DNA of 64,000 nucleotides, taken from positions 434,841 through 498,840 of the forward strand of contig NZ_LMSG01000001.1 of assembly GCF_001428335.1 (NCBI RefSeq). The letters are read 5' to 3'. A program made the position numbers and the translations under genes. This DNA comes from Arthrobacter sp. Soil762. Lineage in GTDB: Bacteria > Actinomycetota > Actinomycetes > Actinomycetales > Micrococcaceae. Shown piece after piece: positions 26,914-36,703 of this stretch; position 1 is the first letter of the stretch; each line of letters starts with the position of its first letter. The notes beneath the pieces were generated by a model. The model was given only the letters and a program-made list of their open reading frames with translations. It did no database searches and was not told the origin of the DNA.

Positions 26914-29900
26914 TCAGGCCTCTGCTTTTTCGACGGTGATGCGTGGTTCGCCTGACTCAGCCGGAACTGTGGCCAGCTCCAGGGTCAGGGTTTCGGTCTT
27001 GACCAGCTCGGCGTTTGCCAGCAGTGCCTCCAGCACGGCGGGAGCGGCCGTAACAGTGGTCCGGATCCGGTCGCTTACGTTCAATCCGGCGTCCTTGCGT
27101 GCCTGCTGAATGGCGCGGACCATGTCGCGCGCAGTGCCTTCGGCCTCAAGCTCAGGGGTGACCTCGGTGTTCAGGACCACAAAGCCGCCGCCCGGAAGGA
27201 CAGCTACTGATGCCGAACCGCCGTCGGATTCCGCCACCACCGTCTCCAGGGTGTATTCCTGGGGTTCCAGCTCCAGGCCGCCGGCGATGACCAGTCCGGC
27301 ATCGGAAACCGACCAGTCACCGGACTTGGCGCCCTTGATAGCCTGCTGGACGTTCTTGCCCAGGCGCGGTCCCGCGGCGCGGGCGTTGACCACGAGCTTC
27401 TGCTCGATGCCGAACTCCTCCGGGGAGGCGCTCTCGGCGTCCAGCAGGCGCACGGAGCGCAGGTTCAGTTCATCGGCGACGACGGCGGCGAAGCCTCCCA
27501 GCGCATCCGCGCCGGGTGCCACAACCGTCAGTTCCTGCAGCGGCAGCCGCACGCGCAGGTTGGCGGCCTTGCGCAGCGAGGATCCGGTGGAGCAGATCTG
27601 CTGCACGCGGTCCATCGCTTCCACCAGCGACGCGTCGGCCGGGAACAGGTCCGCGTCCGGCCAGTCGGCCAGGTGCACGGAGCGGCCGCCGGTGAGGCCG
27701 CGCCAGATCTCCTCGGAGACCAGTGGCAGCAGCGATGCGGCCACGCGGGACACGGTCTCCAGCGCGGTGTACAGCGCGTCGAAGGCGTCAGCGCTCTCGT
27801 CGAAGAAGCGCTGGCGGCTGCGGCGGACGTACCAGTTGGTGAGCATGTCCAGGTAGCTGCGGAGCTCGTCGCAGGCGCCGGAGATGTCGTAGCTGTCCAG
27901 CTGGGCGGTCATGTTGCGGACCAGGTCACCGGTGTTCGCCAGCAGGTACTGGTCCAGGGTGTCGGCGTATCCGTCGTAGCGGAGCTTCGCGTCGTAACCC
28001 CTACCGCCGTCGGCTGCGTTCGTGTACAGCGTGAAGAAGCTATAGACGTTCCACAACGGCAGGATGACCTGGCGGACGCCGTCGCGGATTCCCTGTTCGG
28101 TGACCACCAGGTTGCCGCCGCGCAGGATGGGGCTGGACATCAGGAACCAGCGCATGGCGTCGGAGCCGTCACGGTCCAGGACCTCGGAGACATCCGGGTA
28201 GTTGCGCAGGCTCTTGGACATCTTCTGCCCGTCCGAGCCCAGCACGATGCCGTGGCTGATGACGTTCCGGAACGCCGGACGGTCAAACAGTGCCGTGGAC
28301 AGGATGTGCAGCATGTAGAACCAGCCGCGGGTCTGGCCGATGTACTCCACGATGAAGTCCGCCGGGTTGTGCGTGTCGAACCAGGCTTCGTTCTGGAAGG
28401 GGTAATGCACCTGGCCGTAGGGCATGGAGCCGGAGTCGAACCAGACGTCCAGGACGTCCTCGACGCGGCGCATCACGGACTGGCCCTCTTCGGGGGTCCG
28501 GGGATCGTCCGGGTTGGGGCGGGTCAGTTCATCGATGAACGGGCGGTGCAGGTCAACCTCGCCGGCCTTGTTCAGCGGCAGGCGGCCGAAATCAGCCTCG
28601 ATCTCGGCAAGGGAGCCGTAGACGTCGGTGCGCGGGAATTCCGGGTCGCTGGACTGCCACACCGGGATGGGGCTGCCCCAGTAGCGGTTGCGGCTGATGG
28701 ACCAGTCGCGGGCGTTGGCGAGCCACTTGCCGAACTGGCCGTCCTTGACGTTGCCGGGGATCCAGTTGATGTCCTGGTTCAGTTCGGACATACGGTCCTT
28801 GAATTTGGTGACCTCGACGTACCAGGAGGACACGGCGCGGTAGATCAGGGGGTTGCGGCAGCGCCAGCAGTGAGGGTAGCTGTGCTCGTAGCTGGCCTGC
28901 CGGACCAGGCGGCCCTGGGCGCGCAGCACCTGGGTGATGGGCTTGTTGGCCTCGAAGACCTGAAGCCCGGCGATGTCGTGCAGGTCGCCGTGGCTGAACA
29001 GCGGCAGGAACTTGGCACCTTCGTCCACGGACAGGACCACCGGGATGCCGGCCTCTTCACAGACCTTCTGGTCGTCTTCACCATAAGCGGGCGCCTGATG
29101 GACGATGCCGGTGCCGTCGGTTGTTGTGACGTAGTCGGCCACGAGGAAGCGCCAGGCGTTCTGCGTCCCGTACTTTTCGTCGTCGCTGAAGTCGTTCCAC
29201 AGCGGCTGGTAGGCCAGGCCCTCAAGGTCGGCGCCGGTGTGGGTTGACGTCACGGCAGCCTCGGCGGAGTCCGCATCCTCATAGCCCAGGTCCTTGGCGT
29301 ACGCGGCCAGCAGGTCCGCGGCCAGGAGGAAACTGCCGTTGACGGGCGCGTCCGGCGAAGCGGCCTTGACGCCGTTGGGTCCGGCGGGGAGCACGGCGTA
29401 GGTGATGGACGGCCCGACGGCGAGCGCCAGGTTGGTGGGCAGCGTCCAGGGCGTGGTGGTCCAGGCGAGCGCCTGGACGCCGGCGAGCTGCTTCGACAGC
29501 GCCGACTCCCCTGCCGTGATGGGGAACGTCACCGTGACAGTCTGGTCCTGGCGGTTCTTGTAGACGTCGTCGTCCATACGGAGCTCATGGTTGGACAGCG
29601 GCGTCTCGTCCTTCCAGCAGTAGGGCAGCACGCGGTAGCCGTTGTACGTCAGGCCTTTTTCGTGCAGCTGCTTGAACGCCCACAGGACCGATTCCATGTA
29701 TTCGACGTTGAGCGTCTTGTAATCGTTGTCGAAGTCCACCCAGCGGGCCTGGCGGGTGACGTAGCTCTTCCACTCATCGGCGTACTTCATCACGGAGGCA
29801 CGGCAGGCGTCGTTGAACTTATCGATGCCCATGGCCTCAATCTGGGTCTTGTCTGTCATGCCCAGCTGCTTCATGGCTTCCAGTTCAGCCGGCAGTCCGT

Positions 29901-30240
29901 GGGTGTCCCAGCCGAAGCGGCGTTCAACGCGGCGGCCGCGCTGTGTCTGGTAGCGGCCCACGAGGTCCTTGGCGTACCCGGTCAGCAGGTGGCCGTAGTG
30001 CGGCAGACCGTTGGCGAAGGGAGGGCCGTCGTAGAAGACGAATTCGTTGCTGCCGGGCTGCCCGCCGGGGGCGTCGGCGCTTCGCTGGTCGATGCTGGCC
30101 TGGAAAGTGCCGTCCTGGTCCCAGTACTTCAGGATGCGCTCTTCGATCTCCGGGAATTTCACGGAGGCGGAGACACCGGCGGCAGCGCCGCTCGAAACTG
30201 CAGCCGAAGGGGAAGCTGAGGCTTTGGGGTAATACGTCAT
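26914..30240 (-). CDS. ileS: isoleucyl-tRNA synthetase, IleS2-like
   Basis: Charges tRNA-Ile. It is 1108 residues from the ATG at 30240 (MTYYPKAS); the earlier in-frame start lies inside the T-box leader. Class I motifs are present: HYGH within [14 protein letters not shown] near 80-95, and KMSKS within [13 protein letters not shown]. The stretch [15 protein letters not shown] and the length above 1050 match the eukaryote-like IleS2 clade, which in other bacteria is naturally less sensitive to mupirocin than IleS1. A long anticodon-binding region and C-terminal domain (from about 780) follow. Controlled by the T-box directly upstream. Confidence 0.95.
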   Translation of the reverse strand: MTYYPKASASPSAAVSSGAAAGVSASVKFPEIEERILKYWDQDGTFQASIDQRSADAPGGQPGSNEFVFYDGPPFANGLPHYGHLLTGYAKDLVGRYQTQRGRRVERRFGWDTHGLPAELEAMKQLGMTDKTQIEAMGIDKFNDACRASVMKYADEWKSYVTRQARWVDFDNDYKTLNVEYMESVLWAFKQLHEKGLTYNGYRVLPYCWKDETPLSNHELRMDDDVYKNRQDQTVTVTFPITAGESALSKQLAGVQALAWTTTPWTLPTNLALAVGPSITYAVLPAGPNGVKAASPDAPVNGSFLLAADLLAAYAKDLGYEDADSAEAAVTSTHTGADLEGLAYQPLWNDFSDDEKYGTQNAWRFLVADYVTTTDGTGIVHQAPAYGEDDQKVCEEAGIPVVLSVDEGAKFLPLFSHGDLHDIAGLQVFEANKPITQVLRAQGRLVRQASYEHSYPHCWRCRNPLIYRAVSSWYVEVTKFKDRMSELNQDINWIPGNVKDGQFGKWLANARDWSISRNRYWGSPIPVWQSSDPEFPRTDVYGSLAEIEADFGRLPLNKAGEVDLHRPFIDELTRPNPDDPRTPEEGQSVMRRVEDVLDVWFDSGSMPYGQVHYPFQNEAWFDTHNPADFIVEYIGQTRGWFYMLHILSTALFDRPAFRNVISHGIVLGSDGQKMSKSLRNYPDVSEVLDRDGSDAMRWFLMSSPILRGGNLVVTEQGIRDGVRQVILPLWNVYSFFTLYTNAADGGRGYDAKLRYDGYADTLDQYLLANTGDLVRNMTAQLDSYDISGACDELRSYLDMLTNWYVRRSRQRFFDESADAFDALYTALETVSRVAASLLPLVSEEIWRGLTGGRSVHLADWPDADLFPADASLVEAMDRVQQICSTGSSLRKAANLRVRLPLQELTVVAPGADALGGFAAVVADELNLRSVRLLDAESASPEEFGIEQKLVVNARAAGPRLGKNVQQAIKGAKSGDWSVSDAGLVIAGGLELEPQEYTLETVVAESDGGSASVAVLPGGGFVVLNTEVTPELEAEGTARDMVRAIQQARKDAGLNVSDRIRTTVTAAPAVLEALLANAELVKTETLTLELATVPAESGEPRITVEKAEA

Positions 30241-30259
30241 TCTCGACATCCTGGGTTGA

Positions 30260-30540
30260 GCTGGTGAACCACTCAGCCGTTGCTGGATGGTTCCGTTCAG
30301 GATGCGAGGACGGCTCCTGTGCTGTCCTGGGACTGCACGCTTACCGCGGTACCACCTCACTTACCGGCACTCCACCATGCTCCGGGGGAAGCTTGTTGGT
30401 GCGCCGGCCGCTCATTACTGCTGTGACGGGCTTACCCGTCCGGTTCTACCGGCCCTGACGCGTGCTGATCCTTGCGCCGGGGCGTTCTTCCGGAAGCTCA
30501 CCGGTGATGGCCGGGTCGAAGCTGATACGACGATGTTACC
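30260..30540 (-). promoter_or_regulatory. T-box leader of ileS
   Basis: The minus-strand leader carries the universal T-box sequence GGTGGTACCGCGG (30344-30356), whose TGGT bulge matches the ACCA end of tRNA-Ile. A plausible isoleucine specifier ATC lies at 30506-30508 in the 5' part, within GGCCATCACCGGTGAGC. No T-rich terminator is seen between the core and the start codon, so translational control, as in other actinobacterial ileS T-boxes, is inferred. Uncharged tRNA-Ile would switch expression on. Confidence 0.9.
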
Positions 30541-30546
30541 GGAGAA

Positions 30547-30599
30547 GTCACTGCGTTTCACTGCACAGCGCGGTCTGCTGAGCAGGGAAACGCAGTGAC
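30547..30599. repeat. 13-bp inverted repeat upstream of the ileS T-box
   Basis: Perfect arms GTCACTGCGTTTC and GAAACGCAGTGAC separated by 27 nt. The element lies between the end of the phosphodiesterase gene and the ileS leader. It may be a terminator for the former, or an operator over the ileS promoter: GTGAAA and TAACAT with 17-nt spacing lie across its left side on the minus strand. Confidence 0.65.
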
Positions 30600-30625
30600 G
30601 GCGGGTCGGAACCGCCCGGACGGGA

Positions 30626-31678
30626 CTAAAAGCGGTGCGGCAGCTTTATTCCGGCAGCAGCCATGACATCGCGGAGCCGGTCCGGGTAGTCGGTGATGAT
30701 CCCGTCAACTCCGGTATCGATCAGAGCCCGCATGGTGGGCTGGTCATCCACAGTCCACGGGATGACCTGCATCCCGGCGGCGTGCGCACGCTCCACCATG
30801 TCCGCGGTGACGTAGGGGACGTAGCCCGGATCCGTAACTTTGCCGTTCTGCGGGGTGCCGTGCACGGGAGAGACGGCGTCGAAGCCGAGGGAGGACGCTG
30901 CAGCGATGAGGTCGCCGCCAAAGTCGTCAGCGTCAATCCCGCCAAGCCACGGCGAGCTGCCCGGCTGCCCGGCCTGGAGGAAGTCCTTGTTGGTCAGGGC
31001 CACGGTGCGGATCTGCGGATCCCGCTGCTGGACGAGGCGCAGGGAGCCCCAGTCGAAGCTCTGGATGGAGACGCGGCTCTGCATCTGGGCGGCGTTGATT
31101 TCCCGGAGGGCGACGTCAATGAACTGCTCGCGCGGGGCGGTTTCCGCCGGAGCGCCGGCTTCGACCTTCGTTTCAATGTTGAACTTCACCTGGCTGGCGC
31201 GGTGGGCGTCGGCGAGCTCAAAAACCTCGGCCAGAGTCGGCATCTTGGCGCCGGGAGACGCCGTCTGGCCCGGGAACTGCGGCTGGGTGAGCGAACCGCA
31301 GTCCAGGCTTCGGACCTGTTCGAAGGTCAGGTCCTTGACATACTTGCCCACGTAGGGGAACTGCGGATCGTTCGGCGTGACCGGCGCGGTATCGAGGCAC
31401 TTCTTGTTGCTGATCTTGCGGTCGTGCGTGATGACTTCGCGGCCGTCCTTGGTGATCTGGAGGTCAAGTTCCAGGGTGGACACGCCGGTCTCGAGGCCCT
31501 TCGCGAAGGACGCCAGGGTGGATTCGACGGTCAGGCCGAGTCCGCCGCGGTGGGCCTGTAGATCAAAATGGTTGTCCGTGCCGTTGGGGTTCGTGTCAGC
31601 GGCTTGGGCCTGGACCGAAGTAGTGAGGAGCAGGGCTGCGCTGAGTACGGCAGCGCCAAGCTTCATCGGGGTGCGCAT
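30626..31678 (-). CDS. glpQ: secreted glycerophosphodiester phosphodiesterase
   Basis: Hydrolyses glycerophosphodiesters to glycerol-3-phosphate and an alcohol outside the cell. It is 350 residues. A signal peptide is visible (MRTPMK, hydrophobic core, cleavage near AQA-A26). The GDPD signature is present: H43-R44 in QAHRGG, then E70-x-D72 and H85 in ITHDRK. The end, PWTVDDQPTMRALIDTGVDGI, is typical of the TIM-barrel GDPD fold. It stands alone on its strand; a hairpin separates it from the ileS leader. Likely supplies phosphate or glycerol from lipid head groups or teichoic-type polymers. Confidence 0.93.
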   Translation of the reverse strand: MRTPMKLGAAVLSAALLLTTSVQAQAADTNPNGTDNHFDLQAHRGGLGLTVESTLASFAKGLETGVSTLELDLQITKDGREVITHDRKISNKKCLDTAPVTPNDPQFPYVGKYVKDLTFEQVRSLDCGSLTQPQFPGQTASPGAKMPTLAEVFELADAHRASQVKFNIETKVEAGAPAETAPREQFIDVALREINAAQMQSRVSIQSFDWGSLRLVQQRDPQIRTVALTNKDFLQAGQPGSSPWLGGIDADDFGGDLIAAASSLGFDAVSPVHGTPQNGKVTDPGYVPYVTADMVERAHAAGMQVIPWTVDDQPTMRALIDTGVDGIITDYPDRLRDVMAAAGIKLPHRF

Positions 31679-31892
31679 AGGAAGGAATCTCCACTCTGGT
31701 GGTGTGCAGTTTGCGCCTGCTACAGTGCCGTCCTGCGGCCAACGTCAGGCCACAGCGGGCTGGCCGGAGTGCGACGGGACGGTAAACGTTGGGCTTCATC
31801 GCAAAGCCGGTCCAATCAACGGGCGACGCCAGGGCGGCGACTCTTTAGACTCGTGCCATGACAGTCTCCCGGGCGATTTGTTCCGGTCCCTG

Positions 31893-32903
31893 ATGGGCCA
31901 TCGTGCACACCACGGTTGGCTGTGGTCAGCCGGCCTGGTTGCGGCACCTGTTGTGGTGGTGTCCTGGTTCCGCGCCGTCCCGGCGCCGTGGCCGCCGCTT
32001 GTGGTACAGGTAGTGGCCTTTACGCCGTGGCTGGCATTCCTCGCCGCGGCCGCCGTGTTGCTGGCACTGCCCAGCCGGCGTGCCTGGGCTATCCTGCCGG
32101 CGGCAATCCTGCTGGTCGCACAGCTTATCTGGCTGTTCCCGCCGGAAGTGTTCCTGGCCCGGCAGGGAGGGTACCCCCAGGTCCGGGGGCCGGATGCTCC
32201 AGCCGCGGCGAAGCTGACGGTCATGAACCTCAATGCCCGGCTCGGAGGTGCTGATAGCGCCGCCGTCGTCCGGCTGGTCCGGGACCACCATGTTGACCTG
32301 CTGACCGTCCAGGAGCACAGCCTGGAGTTGGAGAAGCGGCTGGCGCGTGCGGACCTGGGCAGCGTGCTTCCCCACCGCGTGTCCCATCCCCGGAATGGAG
32401 CGGCCGGCAGCGCCGTCTATTCGACTTTCCGGCTAAAGGAGGTGGGACTGGTCCCTGACACAGCGTTCAGTATGCCGGTTGTCCGGCTTGAGACCAGTGT
32501 CCCGGGCGCCGGCGCCGGCCTGACGGTCATCAATGTGCACGCGCACGCGCCCGTGGACATTGCCGTTCATCAATGGCGAGGTGACCTTACAGCTGTGGCC
32601 CGGGCAAGCAGCGGGGCCGGTCCTACGCTTCTGGCGGGCGATTTCAACGCGACATATGACCACTGGGAATTCCGCGCGATGCTGGAGGGGGCCGGCGGCG
32701 GCCGGAAACTGGTGGACGTTGCAACCGCGTTGGGCAGCCGGCTCATCCCCACCTGGCCGATGCGGGATTACAACCTTCCCGGCGTGACTCTGGACCATTT
32801 GGTGACCAGCCCGGACATTTCAAGTTCGGGTTACTTGGTCCATCCGGTCAGCGGCACGGACCACGCTGCCGTGATCGCCACCCTGGAGATCCAGCTTCCC
32901 TAA
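31893..32903 (+). CDS. endonuclease/exonuclease/phosphatase-fold membrane protein
   Basis: A protein of about 336 residues. Two to three N-terminal hydrophobic segments (roughly 9-25, 36-58 and 62-82) are followed by an extracellular endonuclease/exonuclease/phosphatase domain. Its landmarks are MNLNARLGGAD, LLTVQEHS with the metal glutamate, LLAGDFNATYDHWEF, LDHLVTS and the final TDHAAVI. Such membrane-anchored EEP proteins (as in YafD-like or sphingomyelinase-like enzymes) have an unclear substrate, either lipid phosphodiester or DNA. The ATG at 31893 is a choice among weak starts; a TTG at 31878 is the other option. Its stop overlaps the SDR stop by 4 bp. Confidence 0.85.
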   Translation: MGHRAHHGWLWSAGLVAAPVVVVSWFRAVPAPWPPLVVQVVAFTPWLAFLAAAAVLLALPSRRAWAILPAAILLVAQLIWLFPPEVFLARQGGYPQVRGPDAPAAAKLTVMNLNARLGGADSAAVVRLVRDHHVDLLTVQEHSLELEKRLARADLGSVLPHRVSHPRNGAAGSAVYSTFRLKEVGLVPDTAFSMPVVRLETSVPGAGAGLTVINVHAHAPVDIAVHQWRGDLTAVARASSGAGPTLLAGDFNATYDHWEFRAMLEGAGGGRKLVDVATALGSRLIPTWPMRDYNLPGVTLDHLVTSPDISSSGYLVHPVSGTDHAAVIATLEIQLP

Positions 32904-33658
32904 CGCCTGCGGATCAGCTTGTGGGTGGCGGCCTGGGCAACGGGCCGGATCACAATCTGGTCCAGGTTGACGTGGTGCGGCGCACTGACGGCATAGCGCA
33001 CCACGTCTGCCACGTCGGCTGCGGTCAGCGGATTCTCAACGCCTTCGTAGACCTTCTCCGCGGCGTCCTGGTCACCAAAGCGGTTGAGCGCGAACTCTTC
33101 GGTGCGGACAAGGCCCGGGGCTACCTCGATGACGCGGATATTGTGCTCCGCCTCTTCCAGCCGGAGGGCACCAGTCAGTGCGTGCTGGGCAAACTTGGCG
33201 GCGTTGTAGCCGCCGCCGCCCTCGTAGGCCACCAGTCCGGCGGTCGACGTCAGGTTCAGGACAGTTCCTTCGCCGGTGGCGCGGAGCATCGGCAGGAACG
33301 CCCGGGTGAGCTTCACGGTGCCGAGGACGTTGACCCGGAACATCCATTCCCAGTCCTCGGTGTTGGCATCGCCCACCAGGTCAGCACCCCGGGCCCCGCC
33401 GGCGATGTTGATGAGCGTCCCCACGCCGCCGGCTTCGGTGACGCGGGCAAGGAGCCTGGCGACGTCGTCGTCCTCGGTGATGTCAGCGGGAATTCCGACG
33501 GCGCCTGTTTCAGCTTCCAGCGCGGCCAGCCGTTCGGCGCGCCGCGCCACAGCGAATACCGTCCAGCCTTCTTCCCGCAATGCCCGCACGGTAGCCTCGC
33601 CGATGCCGGTGCTGGCGCCGGTTACTACTGCTGCCTTGTTCAGTGAATCTTCAGTCAT
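32900..33658 (-). CDS. short-chain dehydrogenase/reductase
   Basis: NAD(P)-dependent oxidoreductase of 252 residues with the classical SDR signature. The cofactor loop TGASTGIG is at 13-20, the catalytic serine is S138, and the YxxxK motif is Y151-N-A-A-K155 (13 residues after the serine, as expected). It resembles the YdfG/serine 3-dehydrogenase-like group (VIEVAPGLVRTEEF), but the substrate cannot be assigned. The gene converges on the EEP-fold gene and stands divergently close to valS (82 bp between starts). Confidence 0.92.
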   Translation of the reverse strand: MTEDSLNKAAVVTGASTGIGEATVRALREEGWTVFAVARRAERLAALEAETGAVGIPADITEDDDVARLLARVTEAGGVGTLINIAGGARGADLVGDANTEDWEWMFRVNVLGTVKLTRAFLPMLRATGEGTVLNLTSTAGLVAYEGGGGYNAAKFAQHALTGALRLEEAEHNIRVIEVAPGLVRTEEFALNRFGDQDAAEKVYEGVENPLTAADVADVVRYAVSAPHHVNLDQIVIRPVAQAATHKLIRRR

Positions 33659-33740
33659 GGCACCACCCTAACGGCCCCGGCCGGTGGCATGCTTGGAGCG
33701 ATGTCGCCGGATGAAGTCCTGGCCATGAAACAATTGCCAG

Positions 33741-36359
33741 ATGGCTGAAGACACTCAGGGTACAGACACGCCCTCCACCGCCCCTATCAACGTTCCGGAC
33801 AAGCCCGCCCTTGAGGGGCTCGAAGCTGCCCTCACGCAGCGCTGGCTTGCCGAAGGGACCTACAAATTCAACCCGGATACCACCCGGGAGCAGGTCTACT
33901 CGATCGACACTCCCCCACCCACGGCGTCGGGCTCCCTGCACGTGGGCCACATGTTCTCCTTCACGCAGACGGACGTGCTGGCCCGCTACCAGCGCATGAT
34001 CGGCAAGAACGTGTTCTACCCAATGGGTTGGGATGACAACGGCCTGCCCACCGAGCGCCGCGTCCAGAACTACTACGGCGTGCGCTGCGACCCGGCCATC
34101 CCGTACGACGCCGCTTACCGTGCACCGGCCGAGCCCGCCAAGAACCAGCGCGACTTCGACGTCGTCTCGCGCCGGAACTTCATCGAGCTGTGTGAAGAAC
34201 TGGCCGTGGAGGACGAGAAGGTCTTCGAAAGCCTGTTCCAGCAGCTCGGACTTTCCGTGGACTGGCAGCTGACGTACCGGACCATCGATGACGCCTCCCG
34301 CGAAGTCTCCCAGCGCGCCTTCCTGGCCAACCTGGCAGCGGGCGACGCATACATGGCCGAGGCACCTACCCTGTGGGACATCACCTTCCGCACCGCCGTG
34401 GCCCAGGCGGAACTCGAAGACCGCGAAGTTGCCGGCGCGTACTACCGCTACCCGTTCTTCACCGAAGACGGCGAAAAGATCTACGTCGAGACCACCCGTC
34501 CCGAACTGCTGGCAGCCTGTGCCGCCCTGGTGGCAAACCCCGACGACGAGCGGTACCAGCCGCTGTTCGGCAAGATGGTCACGTCCCCGGTCTTCGGCGT
34601 TGAGGTTGAGGTCAAGGCCCACCCGCTGGCCAAGGCGGACAAGGGCTCCGGCATCGCCATGGTGTGCACGTTCGGTGACCTCACCGACGTCACCTGGTGG
34701 CGGGAACTCCAGCTGCCCACCCGCGCCATCGTTGGCCGGGACGGCCGCATCGTCGGCGAAACCCCGGACTGGATCACCACCGACGCAGGCCGCACCGCCT
34801 ACGAAGCCATCGCAGGCAAGACCGTCTTCAGCGCCAAGGAAGCAGTAGTGGAGCTCCTGGCCGCCGACGGTCTGATCGACGGCGAACCGAAGAAGATCAT
34901 GCACCCGGTGAACTTCTACGAAAAGGGCGACAAGCCCCTTGAGGTTGTCACCTCACGCCAGTGGTACTACCGCAACGGCGGACGCGACGAAGAGCGCCGC
35001 GCCCGCCTGATCGCGCGCGGCCACGAGATCGACTTCCACCCGGCCTTTATGCGGTCCCGCTTCGAGAACTGGATCTCCGGGCTGAACGGCGACTGGCTCG
35101 TGTCCCGCCAGCGCTTCTTCGGTGTGCCCATTCCCGTCTGGTATCCGCTGGACGCCGAGGGCAACCCGCGGTACGACGCCCCGATCGTGCCCCTGGACGA
35201 GCAGCTGCCGGTTGACCCCGCGGCCGATGCCGCACCGGGTTACGACGAAGCCCAGCGCGGTGTTCCCGGTGGCTTCGCCGGCGACGCCGACATCCTGGAC
35301 ACGTGGGCCACGTCTTCCCTGACGCCGCAGATTGTGGGCGGCTGGAGCCGGGACGAGGACCTCTTTGCCAAGGTGTTCCCGTTTGACCTGCGCCCCCAGG
35401 GCCACGACATCATCCGCACCTGGCTGTTCTCCTCGGTAGTCCAGGCTGATGCGCTGCAGCACGCCGCGCCGTGGAAGCATGCCGCCATCTCCGGCTGGAT
35501 CCTGGACCCGGACCGGAAGAAGATGTCCAAGTCCAAGGGCAACGTGGTGGTTCCCACCGATGTGCTGGACGAATTCGGCTCTGACGCCGTCCGCTACTGG
35601 GCCACGTCCGCCAAGCTCGGCGCGGATACGGCGTACGAAATCGCGCAGATGAAGATCGGCCGCCGCCTTGCCATCAAGCTGCTGAACGCCTCAAAGTTCG
35701 TCCTGAACCTGGGCGCGACGGAGAATTCCGTGGTCTCCACCGATCTCTCGGTCCTGACCAACCCGTTGGACCGCGCGGTGCTGGCCCAGCTGGCCGAGGT
35801 GGTGCGCCAGTCCACCAAGGCGTTCGAGAACTACGACTACGCCCGGGCTCTGCAGATCACCGAGAGCTTCTTCTGGCAGTTCACGGACGATTACGTGGAG
35901 CTCATCAAGGACCGCGCCTACGGTGCCGCCGGCGACGCTGAGCAGGCCTCCGTGCTGGCAGCACTCGCCACCAGCCTGGACACGCTGCTGCGCCTGTTCG
36001 CCCCGTTCCTGCCCTTCGCCACCGAAGAGGTCTGGGGCTGGTGGCGCAACGGCTCCGTACACCGTGCACAGTGGCCCAGCGCAGTGGACGTGGACGGCGA
36101 CACTACCCTGCTTGCCACCGTTGGCACGGCCCTGAGCGGTGTCCGCAAGGCAAAGTCCGAGGCCAAGGTCAAGCAGCGCACCGAGGTCCTCTCCGCCACC
36201 ATCACGGCGTCGGAATCCCTGACCACGCAGCTGAAGGCCGGACTGGGCGACCTGAAGGCCGCCTCGAACGCCCGCGAACTGACCCTCGTGGCAGGCGACG
36301 GCGAACTGACCGTCAGCGATGTCGTACTGGCCGCTCCGGAGGAACAGCCCAAGGCCTGA
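33741..36359 (+). CDS. valS: valyl-tRNA synthetase
   Basis: Charges tRNA-Val; 872 residues, class I synthetase. The HIGH-equivalent HVGH is at 67-70 (PPPTASGSLHVGH), and KMSKS is in DRKKMSKSKGN near 594. An editing CP1 domain lies between (TTRPELLAACAALVANP and the mid-protein WWRELQ region). The C-terminal part ends in a short coiled region (SEAKVKQRTEVLSATITAS), as expected for the family. The ATG at 33741 follows AATTGCCAG with no strong ribosome site. No T-box is seen in the short upstream region. Confidence 0.95.
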   Translation: MAEDTQGTDTPSTAPINVPDKPALEGLEAALTQRWLAEGTYKFNPDTTREQVYSIDTPPPTASGSLHVGHMFSFTQTDVLARYQRMIGKNVFYPMGWDDNGLPTERRVQNYYGVRCDPAIPYDAAYRAPAEPAKNQRDFDVVSRRNFIELCEELAVEDEKVFESLFQQLGLSVDWQLTYRTIDDASREVSQRAFLANLAAGDAYMAEAPTLWDITFRTAVAQAELEDREVAGAYYRYPFFTEDGEKIYVETTRPELLAACAALVANPDDERYQPLFGKMVTSPVFGVEVEVKAHPLAKADKGSGIAMVCTFGDLTDVTWWRELQLPTRAIVGRDGRIVGETPDWITTDAGRTAYEAIAGKTVFSAKEAVVELLAADGLIDGEPKKIMHPVNFYEKGDKPLEVVTSRQWYYRNGGRDEERRARLIARGHEIDFHPAFMRSRFENWISGLNGDWLVSRQRFFGVPIPVWYPLDAEGNPRYDAPIVPLDEQLPVDPAADAAPGYDEAQRGVPGGFAGDADILDTWATSSLTPQIVGGWSRDEDLFAKVFPFDLRPQGHDIIRTWLFSSVVQADALQHAAPWKHAAISGWILDPDRKKMSKSKGNVVVPTDVLDEFGSDAVRYWATSAKLGADTAYEIAQMKIGRRLAIKLLNASKFVLNLGATENSVVSTDLSVLTNPLDRAVLAQLAEVVRQSTKAFENYDYARALQITESFFWQFTDDYVELIKDRAYGAAGDAEQASVLAALATSLDTLLRLFAPFLPFATEEVWGWWRNGSVHRAQWPSAVDVDGDTTLLATVGTALSGVRKAKSEAKVKQRTEVLSATITASESLTTQLKAGLGDLKAASNARELTLVAGDGELTVSDVVLAAPEEQPKA

Positions 36360-36409
36360 CCGGATTTAGGCCCCGTTTCGGGGCAGCAGCCCTGTTTTTG
36401 GGCAAAGGG

Positions 36410-36445
36410 GAAGCCCCATCAGCGTTTTGCCGTTGGTGGGGCTTC
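36410..36445 (+). terminator. hairpin after valS
   Basis: A 9-bp perfect stem GAAGCCCCA/TGGGGCTTC followed by GACTTTT. A smaller hairpin CCCCG/CGGGG stands at 36371-36383. Together they probably end the valS transcript. Confidence 0.5.
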
Positions 36446-36648
36446 GACTTTTCGGCCATCCTCGTGACGTCTTTGATGGTCTGGCAGGATCCTTGGATCT
36501 TCAGGTCTTCCTACCTCGTCACTGGTAGCTTGTATCTGACTTTGCCGATGGCTGCGTCGGATACATATCACTGAATCTTTGGTTCCTGCGTCCCGCTTCT
36601 TTCGAAGTGGGTAAGAACCATTGTTGTCCCGACGGTTCGGATGCGCAA

Positions 36649-36690
36649 GAGCCCCGGAAGAACTACATGAGAGTAGTTCGTCCGGGGCTC
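36649..36690 (-). terminator. long hairpin after the DsbA-like gene
   Basis: Stem of 17 pairs with a single mismatch: GAGCCCCGGA-GAACTAC against GTAGTTC-TCCGGGGCTC. It lies just past the stop of the gene at 36704 and is followed by TTT on one strand and TT on the other. Confidence 0.7.
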
Positions 36691-36703
36691 TTTGCTGTCT
36701 GCG

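Larger units (their letters stand above)
36360..36703. other. 344-bp noncoding stretch between valS and the DsbA-like gene
   Basis: No credible gene. It holds several hairpins at its ends and about 200 bp (36450-36645) of visibly less GC-rich DNA than its surroundings. Hexamers resembling a promoter (TTGCCG and TACATA near 36540-36565) are too closely spaced to be convincing. A small RNA cannot be excluded. Confidence 0.4.

Noticed and set aside
27673..29247. Plus-strand frame of 524 aa inside ileS
   Set aside because: Antisense shadow of a long synthetase gene with HIGH and KMSKS motifs.
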